Shown: piece after piece, positions 30,878-42,245 of the stretch
Layout of the letters: each line of letters starts with the position of its first letter
How positions within the stretch are numbered: the first letter of the stretch is position 1
Origin: Ascarosepion bandense
Taxonomy: Eukaryota > Mollusca > Cephalopoda > Sepiida > Sepiidae
Length of the DNA stretch: 64,000 nt
Assembly (NCBI GenBank): GCA_037127315.1
Contig: JBBBDQ010001156.1
Coordinates: forward strand, 2,307,501 to 2,371,500
Reading direction: 5' to 3'
Notes under the pieces: model-generated
The model's database searches: none
Told to the model about the DNA's origin: nothing
Seen by the model: the letters and a program-made list of their open reading frames with translations, nothing else
Made by a program: the position numbers and the translations under genes

Positions 30878-31225
30878 CATAACTGATACATAAAAATAGA
30901 CTTTAATAAAAAAATATACATTATCGAAGGAAAAATATTATTACTATAACACATTTTTAAGGAAAAAATATTGTCATAATACGTTTTTGAAGTAAAACAA
31001 ATTATTACCAGCAATACATTTTTAATACAAAACTAAAAGATAGATGTTAAGTTTCCTAAAATAAAAAACTAAAAATAATTTTTCAGGAAAATCTGACTAA
31101 ATCAACTTTCTCACTATAACAACATTAAAAATTATCTTAAAACCCCGATTTTTTGGTATTAAAAACACAGAGATTGATACGCCGTTAAACAAAACTGAAA
31201 CACAAAGCTAAACTCTTATCGGGAG
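30878..31225 (-). repeat. Element X, 5' part of split copy
   Basis: Minus-strand match to 7,745-8,080 (TTGTTTAACGGCGTATCAAT, TGATTTAGTCAGATTTTCC, AAAAATGTATTGCTGGTAAT). Confidence 0.6.
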
Positions 31226-31249
31226 ATTGAAGATTTTGTGGAGCACCCC

Positions 31250-31830
31250 TATTCCTACGCCCACCCAAACCCGGGTGGTAGCACCTCCTGGGTTCTATCT
31301 ATGAGTAAATGTTGAACCCCCAAACAATAATCAACTATATACTTTTACAGAAAAATTACCAACAATACATTTTATGATGTACACATTACATATCTAAAAT
31401 ACACACCTTTGCTTTGAATGTATTAAATTATGTACATACAATCTGTAGTTGAAAGCATAACATTTTGAACGAAATATTCAGATTTCGATATTGAAAAATT
31501 CTCCATACTGAGATGCCACAAAACAAAATCAAATGATCAATCAACATGAGCAATATCTTCCATCACATTAGTCCTACAATTTCTTTAAAAAATAAGATTT
31601 TATTCCCCCAAAAACTAAAAAATATATAATACACACATTACCTCCTTTAGTAATAATATCTACACAATTATTTATGTGCAAAAAGCTGAATATCAGCTAC
31701 CATGTATTCAATTGCGAAAGCAGAATAATGTTCATCATATTTTATTACTTCAGAGCTGCAAAACATTAAATTTACCCTTTAAATGGTCCATCCGATGTTG
31801 ATATGCGGCTAAACAAACAGCTCAAATGAA
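31250..31830 (-). repeat. Element X, further copy
   Basis: Minus-strand: GGGGGTTCAACATTTACTCA near 31,320 and the A/T-rich body up to 31,830. The part at 31,660-31,750 is also found at 38,160-38,260. Degenerate. Confidence 0.5.
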
Positions 31831-32378
31831 TTCATTCAACGTCCATAATATCTTTTATTGTATATAATATATACGTATACAGCCAAATAGTTAAATAGAT
31901 ATAACGGCTGGTCACTCGTATTCGAGAATACCCGTCTATCGAGGCGGCTAGCTAATCCCCATTGTAGAGGCCTGCTCAGGCACACTAGTGTTTGTTCAAC
32001 ACCCACAGAAACCATTTGTGGTTTATACTGCAACGATGCTGAGCTGGCCTTGGTTACAGTTTCTGAGAGATAGTGCGTTATTTAGCATGAACAACAGTCT
32101 GAACAAAGCTAAGACTCTCAAAGCCTCAGTCACGATGACTCGTGACTTCAAGCTAGCCCAATCATCGAAGGCTTGTCAAAGAGAAATGTCTACCCAATTG
32201 CACTCATAGAGCTTGAGTCAACCTGTGGTATGGTTTTCACTCACTTGTCAAAAGTGCTGCACGCTGGAATTGCCTTTTCCAGAGGGCTGATATCAAGAAG
32301 TCCCCTTTCTGACAAATCGACCCTGGTGAGATTCGAACCGAAGTTTCATGGTCAGAAATCGAACTTTCTAACCACTCG

Positions 32379-32390
<12 letters not shown>
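31831..32390 (-). repeat. tRNA-like head and body of a SINE
   Basis: Minus strand 32,322-32,386 resembles a tRNA: CCGAGTGGTTAGAAAG (A-box, Ser/Leu-like) and CGGTTCGAATCTCACC (B-box). The sequence downstream (to about 31,880) is GC-balanced and could be its body. No second copy in the window confirms the boundary. Confidence 0.5.
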
Positions 32391-32438
<48 letters not shown>

Positions 32439-32459
32439 TAGAAGCAGGAAGAATAAAAC

Positions 32460-32508
<49 letters not shown>

Positions 32509-32592
32509 GATAGATAAGCAGAGAAGCAGGAAGAATAAAACAGATAGATAGATAGATACATACATACATACATACATGCATACATACATGCA
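32380..32592. repeat. (GATA)n arrays with AGAAGCAGGAAGAATAAAAC spacers
   Basis: Two or three GATA arrays are separated by the same 20-base spacer (32,440-32,460 and 32,520-32,541), then (CATA)n. This indicates a higher-order duplication. Overlapping Tyr/Leu/Ser/Ile frames are artefacts. Confidence 0.9.
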
Positions 32593-33488
32593 TACAATAT
32601 ATGTGTTTTTAAAGAGATTAAATATATGTGCATTTTTAGAGATCATATGAATAAAACTTAATATTAAAGAAATATATCTGAAAAAGTCAGACCATGAAAA
32701 AGAAAGATGAAGCTAAAAAGTTAAGAACGAATGATAAATTTACAAAATTAAAACTCCAAATTACAGAGAAAATAAATCCATAACATTAATAAGACAAGAA
32801 GAAATAATCAAAACATAAATGCGACAAAATATTAATAAAGGAAAATAAAATGATAAAAAAAAAATCAAATTTAACGTAAACAATTAAAAGTAACGATTTT
32901 GTAAAAATGAAAACAAATCGAAAGGAAAAAAGGAACATAAAGAATTAATTGAAATGGAAGGCGGAAAATAAAAATAAAACGTTTAAAAAAACTGTAAAAT
33001 AAAAAATTAATGTTTAAGTAAAATAAAAAAAATAAGAGAAATTATGGAAAATTAAGATTTATCTGCTTTCTAGTGTTTTCGTCTTTATTTAGATTTTTAA
33101 TGAATGAACTGAAATTTCTATCATATTTTGTTCCCTAAGAAAACGAAGACGTTTCTCATTGGGAAACGAAAATTGAAAAGAAAAGTTCCTTTCTCTCCTT
33201 TTCTTCATGCAAATTGAAATCTATGATTTAAACGGAGGACTGAAAAGCAAATGTTTAATGCAAATGAAATAAATTAAAAAATATCAATGAGAAAATTAAG
33301 ATTAAAGAGATCTGGAAAGAGACTGATAAAATAAAAAAAGAAAAGAAAAGAAAAGAGAATGAGGCACCAGACTATTATGGGCTGCAACATAAAGGAAAAC
33401 AAGAATCAAATAAAGACATAAAACATAGTTTAAAAAATGCCAAAGGCATATGCGTTTATTAATTTTTTTATCTGAACCATTTACACCA
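32593..33488. other. Unassigned, very A-rich sequence
   Basis: No gene or matching repeat seen. Confidence 0.4.
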
Positions 33489-33531
33489 TTCTTCTTCTTC
33501 TTCTTCTTCTTCTTCTTCTTCTTCTTCTTCT
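33489..33531. repeat. (TTC)n, tail of the RTE LINE
   Basis: The array begins exactly where the minus-strand RTE copy ends. The same GAA tail is found after other RTE 3' ends (11,213-11,245; 52,358-52,372). Confidence 0.9.
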
Positions 33532-34450
33532 ATGTGTCCTGTCCCTTCAGGACGTAGGCGATCATGGTTCTCCACGTCTCGCTATCCCTTGTGGCTCCTA
33601 GTATGTTTGTTCCCGTTATTCCTGTCAACCCCCGTTCCGTCATCAACCTGATCAGGCCCTGCAAATATGTTATCCGCTGTCTACCTCTGTCTCTCTTTCC
33701 TTTTATCTGGCCAGTCAGTATCAGGTTCTCCAGGCTCTCCTTCCTCTTTGCCTGTCCCAGGAACTTCAGTTGTCTCTTCCTGATGCTCAGTATCAATTTC
33801 CTCTTTGTTGCCATTCTTTCCATTTCGTTTCTTGCATGTTCAGTCCATGATATCCGCAGCATCCTTCTGTAGAACCACATTTCCGCTGCTTGCAGTTTTG
33901 TCCTCATTTTCGATGATATTATCCAGCATTCGCTGCCGTATTGAAGAACTAACATCACGTAGCAGTCCAGCACTCTTTTCTTTGTTTCCAGTGAGATTTT
34001 CCTGTGTGTTAGTATTTTGCTCAGCTTCTGGAACGCGTCCTTTGCCATGCCAATTCGCCTTCGGATCTCCGTGTCGCACTTTCCATCTTCAGTTAGGACA
34101 CTTCCTAGGTATTTAAATTTTTTTACTTGCTTGATTCTGGTATCTCTTACATTTATTTGGCATTTTGGGTTGTACCTTTTGCTGATGACCATGCACTCAG
34201 TTTTCTTAAAGTTTATTTGTAGTCCTTTTTTGTCGCTCTCCACCGCTACCTTCTGTATGAGGTCTTGTAGTTTACTTTCCGTGTCCGTATCGTCTGCGTA
34301 TCTTATGTTGTTCAAGTTGTGTCCTCCAACAACATATCCTGGCGTATCATCTCGGGTCCTCAAGATATTCTCTCTGTACAGGTTGAACAAATCCGATGAA
34401 AAGACACATCCTTGTCTTACGCCTCTTTCTATCTTTGTAAATCTACTGAG
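33532..34450 (-). pseudogene. RTE-type LINE reverse transcriptase, 5'-truncated
   Basis: The minus frame 33,530-34,390 (286 residues) starts inside the RT palm and includes NIRYADDT (catalytic box, residues 28-35), GLQINFKKTECMVIS, VKKFKYLGSVLTEDGKCDTEIRRRI (thumb) and the post-RT region ending WRTMIAYVLKGQDT. Upstream, GVRQGCVFSSDLFNLY (34,385-34,440) is the preceding RT box. The endonuclease and most of the fingers are missing. This is the best-preserved RTE copy in the window and serves as the reference for the fragments. Confidence 0.85.
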
Positions 34451-34850
34451 ATTACTGAATTTTTACTCCATTATTAACTGTTTACTCTAGCGGGCATTAA
34501 GCAACAAGTCTCCAGCACTCTACTCAGTATTACAGTTGATCTTGCTCATACTCTCACCTTGATACACTCGATTTTTCTTTGACTTCATATTCATTCAGCC
34601 TTTTATCTAATCATTTTGCTTTATCCAGGTCCTCTAAAAACAATAAGTACAACTGTCATATTCATATTCCACGACGATTTCTCTTTATAACATCTCCACC
34701 GCAAAAGATGGTAAGATGACGAGAAAAAATAAAGTTGACGTGATGGTGTTTGGATTTGAGGATTTTCTACTACTGTCGATCTTCTCTTCTGACTTTCCTC
34801 TTGCTGTATGGGGCCTTTATATAAATTTTTGTCATCCGTTTGTCCAGGTT
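34451..34850. other. Unassigned sequence
   Basis: No feature recognised. Confidence 0.35.
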
Positions 34851-35040
34851 TATCCCCATATCACGTTAAAGCATTCGTTCCTCCGCAATCACCGAAGTTA
34901 AGCAACGCTGAATCAGGTCTGTACCTAGATGGGTGACTCCTTGAGAATTCCAGGTCCCGTAAACTTGGATATGCTAGTGGCGTAATGGATAAGGAATCAG
35001 AATTATTAAAGTAGTATACCAGTCCCAGGGGGAAAGATAA
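34851..35040 (+). repeat. Old 5S-tRNA composite SINE
   Basis: 34,851-34,962 is a diverged 5S-like head (CAATCACCGAAGTTAAGCAA, CTAGATGGGTGACTCC). It is followed by a tRNA-like segment whose TGGCGTAATGGATAAGGAATC resembles a tRNA-Arg-type A-box, unlike the head of the younger composites. The B-box is decayed. This suggests an independent or older 5S-tRNA fusion. Confidence 0.6.
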
Positions 35041-35449
35041 GAAACCACCTCTTCAACCTCAGTTAATTATTAAGACTTCTGTCAATAATTCTTATCATCT
35101 TTCTCCAAACTTCTTAAAATCTAAAATTATTTTCTGGCTTCGATAAAAGCGTAGAAAACGAAATGATTAATTCAGTTGTCAGCTTCTACACTTTCTTTAA
35201 CTTTAAAATATGCCTATAAAAACAATATAAAAAAAAGACAAAAAGAAAATATAAAAGAAATTTAAGTTTGTGTCGACCTCTTTATATGTATTGAGAAGTC
35301 ACTGACATACTTTCAGTTCGATTCTGCTTCTGGTGACTAAGTGGGAAACCCCAAGCAAGGCAGGACCGCCACTGGTGCTTAGAATTGGTGGGAAAACAAA
35401 GTGCAGAGGATTAAAGGGTAAGAGATGGATGGGAATCAAGGAGATAGAA
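35041..35449. other. Unassigned sequence
   Basis: 35,340-35,400 has AAGCAAGGCAGGACCGCCAC, which recalls the 3' end of the jockey/CR1-type LINE in minus orientation. The rest is not recognised. Confidence 0.35.
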
Positions 35450-36190
35450 AATGGCAATTAGGACGTTGCATTCAAACTTTTGAAGATTGTAGCTATCAGG
35501 GAAGAAGTTAAACGGGAAAGAGTTCTATAAACGAGAAAGGAAATGTTAGAAGAGAAGAAGCGATAAAATTAAATTATTTCGACGGTAAAAGGATGAGATC
35601 TTGATTCCAAAATAGTAGTACGCTTAAATACATGTGGACGGGGAACTAGGGTAAAAAGCTCGTCAGAGCAGTTACCATGAAAATAATTGTAGAAAAGACA
35701 GAGGGAAGCCACACCAGTCAGAAAGTGACTGAAAGTAGGTTTCTCAGTCAGGATCGATCATTTTGCAGATCATCCTTTGGATTTTGTCAAAAACCTCGAG
35801 ATAAACAGCAGAGGCAATTGACTAGACATAACAACAGTGTTCAATGCACTGATGAATGGTAGATTTATAAATGTGCAAAATGGATTCTGACAAGAAAAAA
35901 CTTGCTATCTTGACACAGTTGCTAACCTTCCTAACATTACATGTAGCTATACATTATATACAATTATTTCTTTTGAGATCTGTTGAGAGAGTGAGGCCAA
36001 AGAGGCGCAGTGTGTTGTTTTCTAGGAGATCAGAGTAATCTATAGTAGGCAGAAAACTCTCTTTATGTTGGCTACATTTGAGCAGCTTTGTTTGGGAGGC
36101 ATTCACATTTACGAGCCATTTTCACCCTCATTCAATCATAGATTGGATCTCCTTTTGAAGGGCAGGAGCCAAGTTTACTTTGTCAAAGGT
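35450..36190 (-). pseudogene. Jockey/CR1-type LINE C-terminal relic
   Basis: Follows the same order as 37,287-38,110 on the minus strand (FKSL-type end, SFPDSYNLQ-like, YKSTIH-like near 35,860, cysteine-bearing region upstream) but with many stops and indels. It lacks the RT catalytic box. Confidence 0.55.
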
Positions 36191-36589
36191 TTACCTTCCA
36201 GATAAAGCATTTGATGCCTCTGGTATGACAGCTACAGCAAAGCATAAATAGACCATTGTTGACATGTATTTATGGGAGCTCGCCAATCGACACTTTCCCT
36301 ATACGTGATAAATTATTTCCAACCGCATAATTGTTTTCCAACAGACGCAGTTGTTTAGACGAGCTACAGTGCCTTAGTTCAGCTAGCTCAGTTGTTTGCG
36401 GCTAGGGATTCATGCCCTGCACACATGGTTTTAACATCTGCAGTCTCTTTCATTCGTATGTCTATTTAGTCAGCCTCTTTCCCAGAAATCTTACTTTCTG
36501 TAATGGAATCTCGAGAGTATCGGTTTCCCGCTTACTGTGAACAATCGTTATCTACCTATCATATCTTCATACTGTCGTGAGAATACCTC
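36191..36589. other. Unassigned sequence
   Basis: 36,380-36,440 has a faint tRNA-like look (AGCTAGCTCAGTTGT) but no B-box. Not annotated as an RNA gene. Confidence 0.3.
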
Positions 36590-37060
36590 TGATCGGAAGA
36601 TTCGAAGTTTTGAAGAACGTGAAACCACCTCTTAATTGCGATTCTTCTCAGTTCCTCCCTAACTCAGGGTAGTAGTACCTGTTAGGGTCTCAGATATGGG
36701 CAAATAGTGAGATAAAAAAAAAACAACATATCACTATGAAAGCATAAAGATAGATTTTTATAGTAAAATTACCAGCAATAAAGTTTTTATTGTAAAATGA
36801 TTAACAATGCTTATTTATATTACCTGAAATACAATTTTATAAATAATTTTATTTATATTACTTGAAATACAATTTTATAAAATTACAAACAATGCATTTT
36901 ATCTGTAGGCGTACAATTAAGTTTAAAATATATTTAGAAAAAGCCATAAAGTTGTACTCGACACATTTAGATTTCGACATTAAATAACCCAGAGAGATTG
37001 ATATGCACCTAGACAAAACCAACCAACTAACATGAAATAACTTTTTCATGACATTAATCA
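36590..37060 (-). repeat. Element X, further copy
   Basis: Minus strand carries ACCCTAACAGGTACTACTAC (36,660-36,690), the A/T-rich body with ATTGCTGGTAATTTT and a start near GTTTTGTCTAGGTGCATATC (about 37,000). Confidence 0.5.
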
Positions 37061-37099
37061 ATATATTACCCAAAAATTTCTTAAATAAATCATACTGTA

Positions 37100-38110
37100 T
37101 TCCAAAATATAACTACAACAAAACTACAATATGTGCAGGGGGTAACATAAATGTAAAAAGATTAATTAGAAAAGAGTGAGGAGTACAAGCTAGTTAGAAA
37201 GGAACAATAGAAAGCTGAGAAAGAAGGTGCGATGACAGATACATAGGCGGAGAGAAAGTGAAGGTTATACAGGGGAGGGGAGAGAGCTAGAGGTAAGTGG
37301 TTAGTAGATGAGTATTAACTTTGCATTTAAATTTCTGGAGGTTGTAGCCGTCAGGAAAGCAAGAATACGGGAGTGAGTTCCACAGGCGGGAAGTGCGAGA
37401 GAGGAAGCTGCAGGAGTAGAATTGTCGTCTGCATTTGGCTAACCTGACTGTGAATGGGTGGGACCCAGTTGCCAGTCTGGTTGCACGGGTAAACACCTGT
37501 TGAGGAGGCTTCAGTGACTTAAGCTCATCCGAGCAGAAGCCATGAAAATATTAGTAGAAGAGACAGAGGGAGGCCACATTTCGACGATGGGAAAGTGGCT
37601 GCAGTCGAGTCGCCAGATCAGTACCTATCACATTACAGACTCTCCTTTGGAGCTTGTCAAGGACACTCAGGAGAACGGCAGGGGCACCTGACCATAAATG
37701 GCAGCAGTACTCCATGCACGGACGGATGGTTGACTTGTATATATGCAGGGTGGATTCAGGTGGAAAAAACATCCTGGATCGACATAGTGACCCAACCTTC
37801 TTAGCAGCAGATTTTGCTATGGATTCAATATTGTGGTTCCATTTGAGGTGTGAGGACAGGGTAAGTCCGAGGATGCGTAGTCCGGGAGAATCACCTGGTC
37901 CATGCTTATGGGAGGCAGAAGAGGTTGCCTGTAATGGTTGACAGACAAGAGCTTGGTCTTAGAGGAATTGAAGTTGACAAGCCACTTCTTGCCCCAGTTC
38001 ACCACAGAGTGTAGATCCCGCTCAAGGTCAGCAGCGAGATTATGTCTGTCCGCCACGACAGGTTTCTTACTGGAGCGGAAGTATATTGTAGTGTCATCTG
38101 CGTAGATGCC
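37100..38110 (-). pseudogene. Jockey/CR1-type LINE, RT end and C-terminal region
   Basis: Minus frames in order: ADDTTIYFRSSKKPVVADRHNLAADLERDLHSVVNWGKKW near 37,980-38,100 (RT active-site region with a DD pair), WLVNFNSSKTKLLSVNH, then LHIYKSTIRPCMEYCCHLWSGAP (37,660-37,760), LDKLQRRVCNVIGTDL, and CSFLSRTSRLWNSLPYSCFPDGYNLQKFK (37,290-37,420). The 3' UTR runs to about 37,130. Frameshifts separate these blocks. It shows the layout of the other fragments at 8,845, 35,450, 43,138 and 56,085. Confidence 0.75.
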
Positions 38111-38159
38111 TACTTGGGACTTGATCTCATCTGGGAGGTCGTTGATGAAAATATAGCCC

Positions 38160-38600
38160 CCAAAACAAGTATATGCACAAAATATGAGTATTATCTACCA
38201 TGTTCAGCTGTGAAAGCAGAATAATATATCTTATATATTTATTACTTCAAAGCGTTAAGAAAAATAAATTCGGCATTAACGATTTCGACGGTTAAAGGGT
38301 AGTACCTTGATGTCCATCTAGCGGTTCGTGTAAATTCATGTGTTCAGGAAACCAGGAACAGAATCTCGTCAGAAGAGTTTTTATTAAAATATTTGTTGAA
38401 CATAAACGCGAGATGGAAGCCACATCCCATCGGTTAGAACGTGACGGAAGGTGTCTTGCCAATTCAGTAAAGCTTATATTGCGGAGCCGCCTTCAGATTT
38501 TGTTAAACACCTTAAGAGGAATATCAGAAGCACCCGACCAGATAAGGCAACATTATATAATACATGAAGGAATGGTAGATTTATAAATGTGCAAGATGGA
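38160..38600 (-). repeat. Fragments of element X and the jockey/CR1-type LINE
   Basis: 38,160-38,260 matches 31,660-31,750 (GAAAGCAGAATAATAT). 38,270-38,600 carries remnants of the LINE (minus: STIP-CII-type residues near 38,570, GASDIPLR). Confidence 0.45.
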
Positions 38601-38689
38601 TCCTGACGCTATCTAAATGTAACAAAAACCAAGAAATATGAAATATAGAAAAATCTATAGAAAAAATATTTAACAAATATCTTTATGCC

Positions 38690-40660
38690 TTTGTGTTTTA
38701 ATTGTTTAAGTGTCTTTATGTTTTTGTGTCTCTATTCTCTTTATGCGTTGTGTTGGTATTGTCTTAGTGTTTGCATGTTTTAGTGTTTTTATGTCATTGT
38801 GTCGTTATGTCCTTGTGTCTTTATGTTCTTGTGTATTTATTATCTTTGTGTCTTCATGTCTTAGTGTGTTTATATCTTTGTGTCGTTATGTCTTTGTGAT
38901 TTTATTGTCTGAGTGTCTTTATGTCTTAGTGTCTTTATGTCATTGTGTCGTTATGTCTTTATGTTCTTGTGCATTTATTATCTTTGTGTCTTCATGTCTT
39001 AGTTTATATCTTTGTCGCGTTATGTCTTTGTGTCTTTATGTTCTTGAGTATTTATTATCTTTGTGTCTTCATGTCTTAGTGTGTTTATATCTTTGTGTCG
39101 TTATGTCTTTGTGTCTTTCTGTTCTTGAGTATTTATTATCTTTGTGTCTTCATGTCTTAGTGTGTTTATATCTTTGTGTCGTTATGTCTTTGTGTCTTTG
39201 TATTCTTGTGTATTTATTATCTTTGTGTCTTCATGTCTTAGTGTGTTTATATCTTTGTGTCGTTATGTCTTTGTGTCTTTGTATTCTTGTGTATTTATTA
39301 TCTTTGTGTCTTCATGTCTTAGTGTGTTTATATCTTTGTGTCGTTATGTCTTTGTGTCTTTATATTCTTGTGTATTTATTATCTTTGTGTCTTCATGTCT
39401 TAGTGTGTTTATATCTTTGTGTCGTTATGTCTTTGTGTCTTTGTATTCTTGTGTATTTATTATCTTTGTGTCTTCATGTCTTAGTGTGTTTATATCTTTG
39501 TGTCGTTAAGTTTTTGTGTCTTTCTGTTCTTGAGTATTTATTATCTTTGTGTCTTCATGTCTTAGTGTGTTTATATCTTTGTGTCGTTATGTCTTTGTGT
39601 CTTTCTGTTCTTGAGTATTTATTATCTTTGTGTCTTCATGTCTTAGTGTGTTTATATCTTTGTGTCGTTATGTCTTTGTGTCTTTGTATTCTTGTGTATT
39701 TATTATCTTTGTGTCTTCATGTCTTAGTGTGTTTATATCTTTGTGTCGTTATGTCTTTGTGTCTTTATATTCTTGTGTATTTATTATCTTTGTGTCTTCA
39801 TGTCTTAGTGTGTTTATATCTTTGTGTCGTTATGTCTTTGTCTTTATATTCTTGTGTATTTATTATCTTTGTGTCTTCATGTCTTAGTGTGTTTATATCT
39901 TTGTGTCGTTATGTTTTTGTGTCTTTCTGTTCTTGAGTATTTATTATCTTTGTGTCTTCATGTCTTAGTGTGTTTATATCTTTGTGTCGTTATGTCTTTG
40001 TGTCTTTATATTCTTGTGTATTTATTATCTTTGTGTCTTCATGTCTTAGTGTGTTTATATCTTTGTGTCGTTATGTCTTTGTGTCTTTCTGTTCTTGTGT
40101 ATTTATTATCTTTGTGTCTTCATGTCTTAGTGTGTTTATATCTTTGTGTCGTTATATCTTTGTGATTTTATTGTCTTAGTGTCTTTTTGTCTTAGTGTCT
40201 TTAAGTCCTTGTGTTGTTATTTTCTTTATTCCCTTATAATCTTAGTGTCTTTATATTTTTGTGTCTTTATTGTGTCAGTGTTTTTGTGCCTTTGTGTTTT
40301 TATATTATTTTGTCTTTATTGTTTTACTTTCTTCATATTTTAGTATTTTTATTGTTTTAGTGTATTTATGTCTTTATGTCTTTATTGAGCTAGTGTCTTT
40401 ATGTCTTTGGGCATTTATTGTCTTAGTGTCTTTATGTTTTTGTGTCTTTATGTTATTGTGTCGTTATTATTTTAGTGTCTCCATGTCTTAGTGTCTTTAT
40501 GTCTTAGTGTCTTAATGTCTTTGTGTATTTATTGACCTAGTGTCTTTATGTCTTTGTGCTTTTGTTGTCTTAGTGTCTTTATGTGATCGTGTGTTTATGT
40601 CTTTATGTCTTCATTGTCTTAGTGTCTTTATTGTCTTAGTGTCTTTATTGACATTATTGT
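38690..40660 (+). repeat. 81-bp minisatellite with irregular flanks
   Basis: From 38,968 to about 40,170 there are 14 units at a spacing of 81 bases (marker TATTTATTAT at 39,049, 39,130, 39,211 and so on; one unit of 78 at 39,778-39,856). The units are built from shorter TTTGTGTCTTTATG-like motifs, and the flanks (38,690-38,967; 40,171-40,660) contain only the short motif. Units alternate GTTCTTGAG and ATTCTTGTG variants without a fixed order. The 408-residue frame over the array is a consequence of the 3n period. Confidence 0.9.
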
Positions 40661-40799
40661 AGTGTGCAATGATTAATACATACATATATAGTATCAATTG
40701 ATTAATTGACGTCTAAATTATACAAAAGTTGAAATGCCACTGACATCTCATTTTTGACATATATTTTTAGCAAAAACACACAAACATATCTTGAGATAC

Positions 40800-41430
40800 T
40801 AAATAGTAAATTTATTCAATAAAATCGACAGTTGGCTGCAACTATGGCCTCTAGATGGCTTCGAAATCTCCTGCATCAGTTCTGGACGATCTTTTTGTTT
40901 AAGTTGGTTAATGCTGTCAGAAATCTTGTCTTCAATTAATCTTTGATATTACTAGAAGTTTTTTGTTGGTTTCTTGCTCAAGTGTGCCTTATACATAATA
41001 ATCAAGTGATTGCAGTTTTAGGAGTTAGGGGGGCAGATGTAAGGTGTAATGTGGTCGTTAACTCTCATGACTGGGTTATCCTGCTTGTGTGGCATGGTGC
41101 AGTGTTCTGTTTCCAGACATTGTGTCTTCCAGCAATCATCCTCTTGACCCAAAACTGTCATCCTTTGACCATCATAAAAACGATTTATGCCCTCCATCCT
41201 CATATTTGATTCTTAATTCCACGAGAGTAACTTATTAAACCTTCTTTATTTTTTCTAATGACATGATGCGGAGGGATTATATTGGATCAATTGCTAGATC
41301 ATCTCTTGAGAAGGTTGATCTATTGTGTCGTGCCAAACAATTTTTTCTCGTCAAAATCAATCTTGAAAATTGATAGATCATTCGTCCATGCATTGAATAT
41401 CACTGATATCTCTGGTTTGGCGCTCCCTCT
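40800..41430 (-). pseudogene. Mariner-like transposase remnant
   Basis: Minus strand, read across frames: FDEKKLFG (first catalytic Asp region, about 41,340), MTVLGQEDDC-TMPHKQ (second Asp region, near 41,100-41,150), ITPYICPPNSPN-type (NSPD-like third box near 41,030), and TALTNLNKKIVQN then CRRFRSHLEAIVAANCRFY at the C terminus (40,820-40,920). Several frameshifts and a stop. Motif order is that of mariner-family transposases. It is not functional. Confidence 0.6.
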
Positions 41431-41571
41431 GTTATATCAGGAAATCTTGAAAAAATTAAAAAAAGGATTTGTAATATAATGTGTTTTGCCATGGCATCTC
41501 AAATTCAAAGACTTTTTCATTGCCTCATGAATTACGTTTTTGTAATTTCTATAAGCATCATATATATGTAG

Positions 41572-41790
41572 TCATTCGCAGACAGACCTGTTTAGCTGTA
41601 GCACAGCTCATCAGTACAGTTAGACATCCGATTTCTTCTAGCCAGGATTGAAACCCGGCCTGCATCAATCGGTGATTCTACCTCTGAGCTATGGGGGCTC
41701 GGTAAAGGAAGGAGACTTTAGCGTGTTATATAAAATGTAAACACATACCAGTAGCCGAGAGTGTTCAAATTCATGACTGAATGAAATATG
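41572..41790 (-). repeat. tRNA-derived SINE with hammerhead (family H), copy 2
   Basis: Minus strand: leader GTTTACATTTTATATAACAC, A-box ATAGCTCAGAGGTAGAA, B-box CGGGTTTCAATCCTGG, then hammerhead at 41,574-41,621 and a short TATATATG tail. The tRNA-like head is the best of the family. The core GAAA has become TAAA, so this copy is predicted to be inactive. Confidence 0.75.
41574..41621 (-). ncRNA. Hammerhead ribozyme, mutated core
   Basis: CTGATGA, stem II GCTGT/ACAGC with loop GCT, but TAAA in place of GAAA. Stem III ACA/TGT with GGTC loop, C17 and the GTC/GAC outer part of stem I are retained. Confidence 0.65.
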
Positions 41791-41954
41791 CTTATATGAG
41801 TTAGCCGAATTCACTTCTGGTTCTTTGCTTCCCTGCCACCAACAATCTTCCAAAATCATACGCTTCAAAAATAATGATATTATTGAGGATAAAGAACGCT
41901 CTGGCGCACCGAAAAGGTTTGAAGACATTACTTCAAAAAGACTCATGTCAGGAA

Positions 41955-42131
41955 ATCAAAATTTGACTTACAACCATTCATTTTTCTTTCAGTCTACAGT
42001 TTCGCTTTAACTGGAAACAACTATTGCTTTTTAGTCTTTCGTACCAACGTCCAAAGAGTCTGAGCTCCAGGACCATAGATTGGTTTTAAAGCTTTCATTA
42101 CACACGAGCAACGTCGGGCTATACTGCTAGT
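41955..42131 (+). mobile_element. Helitron 3' end
   Basis: Matches the last 175 bases of the Helitron at 6,134 (AACAACTATTGCTTTTTAGT; hairpin ACGAGCAACGTCGGGC) and ends CTAG before T. 5'-truncated. Confidence 0.75.
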
Positions 42132-42159
42132 ATATTTATAAAAAGATTTTTTTGTTTTC

Positions 42160-42245
42160 TTTTTTGTTAATCATTTTACCCCAAGCAAGGGGCTACATAA
42201 GCGAGTAAAAGTATTAGACAGGGGGAGAGTGAAGACAAAACTAAA
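42160..42245 (-). repeat. Jockey/CR1-type LINE 3' end fragment
   Basis: TAATCATTTTACCCCAAGCA and GGGGCTACATAAG are the minus-strand LINE terminus. The LINE resumes at 43,138 on the other side of a copia remnant. Confidence 0.65.

Noticed and set aside
32322..32386. Functional tRNA-Ser or tRNA-Leu gene on the minus strand
   Set aside because: A and B boxes are good but the acceptor stem does not pair and the variable arm is unclear. Sequence continues like a SINE.
36380..36440. tRNA gene suggested by AGCTAGCTCAGTTGT
   Set aside because: No B-box and no cloverleaf pairing found by eye.
38710..39936. 408-residue open reading frame rich in Leu, Cys, Val and Tyr, looking like a membrane protein
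   Set aside because: It lies wholly within the 81-bp minisatellite. The period is a multiple of three and the unit has no stop, so all frames of this type stay open. No unit shows synonymous-only variation.
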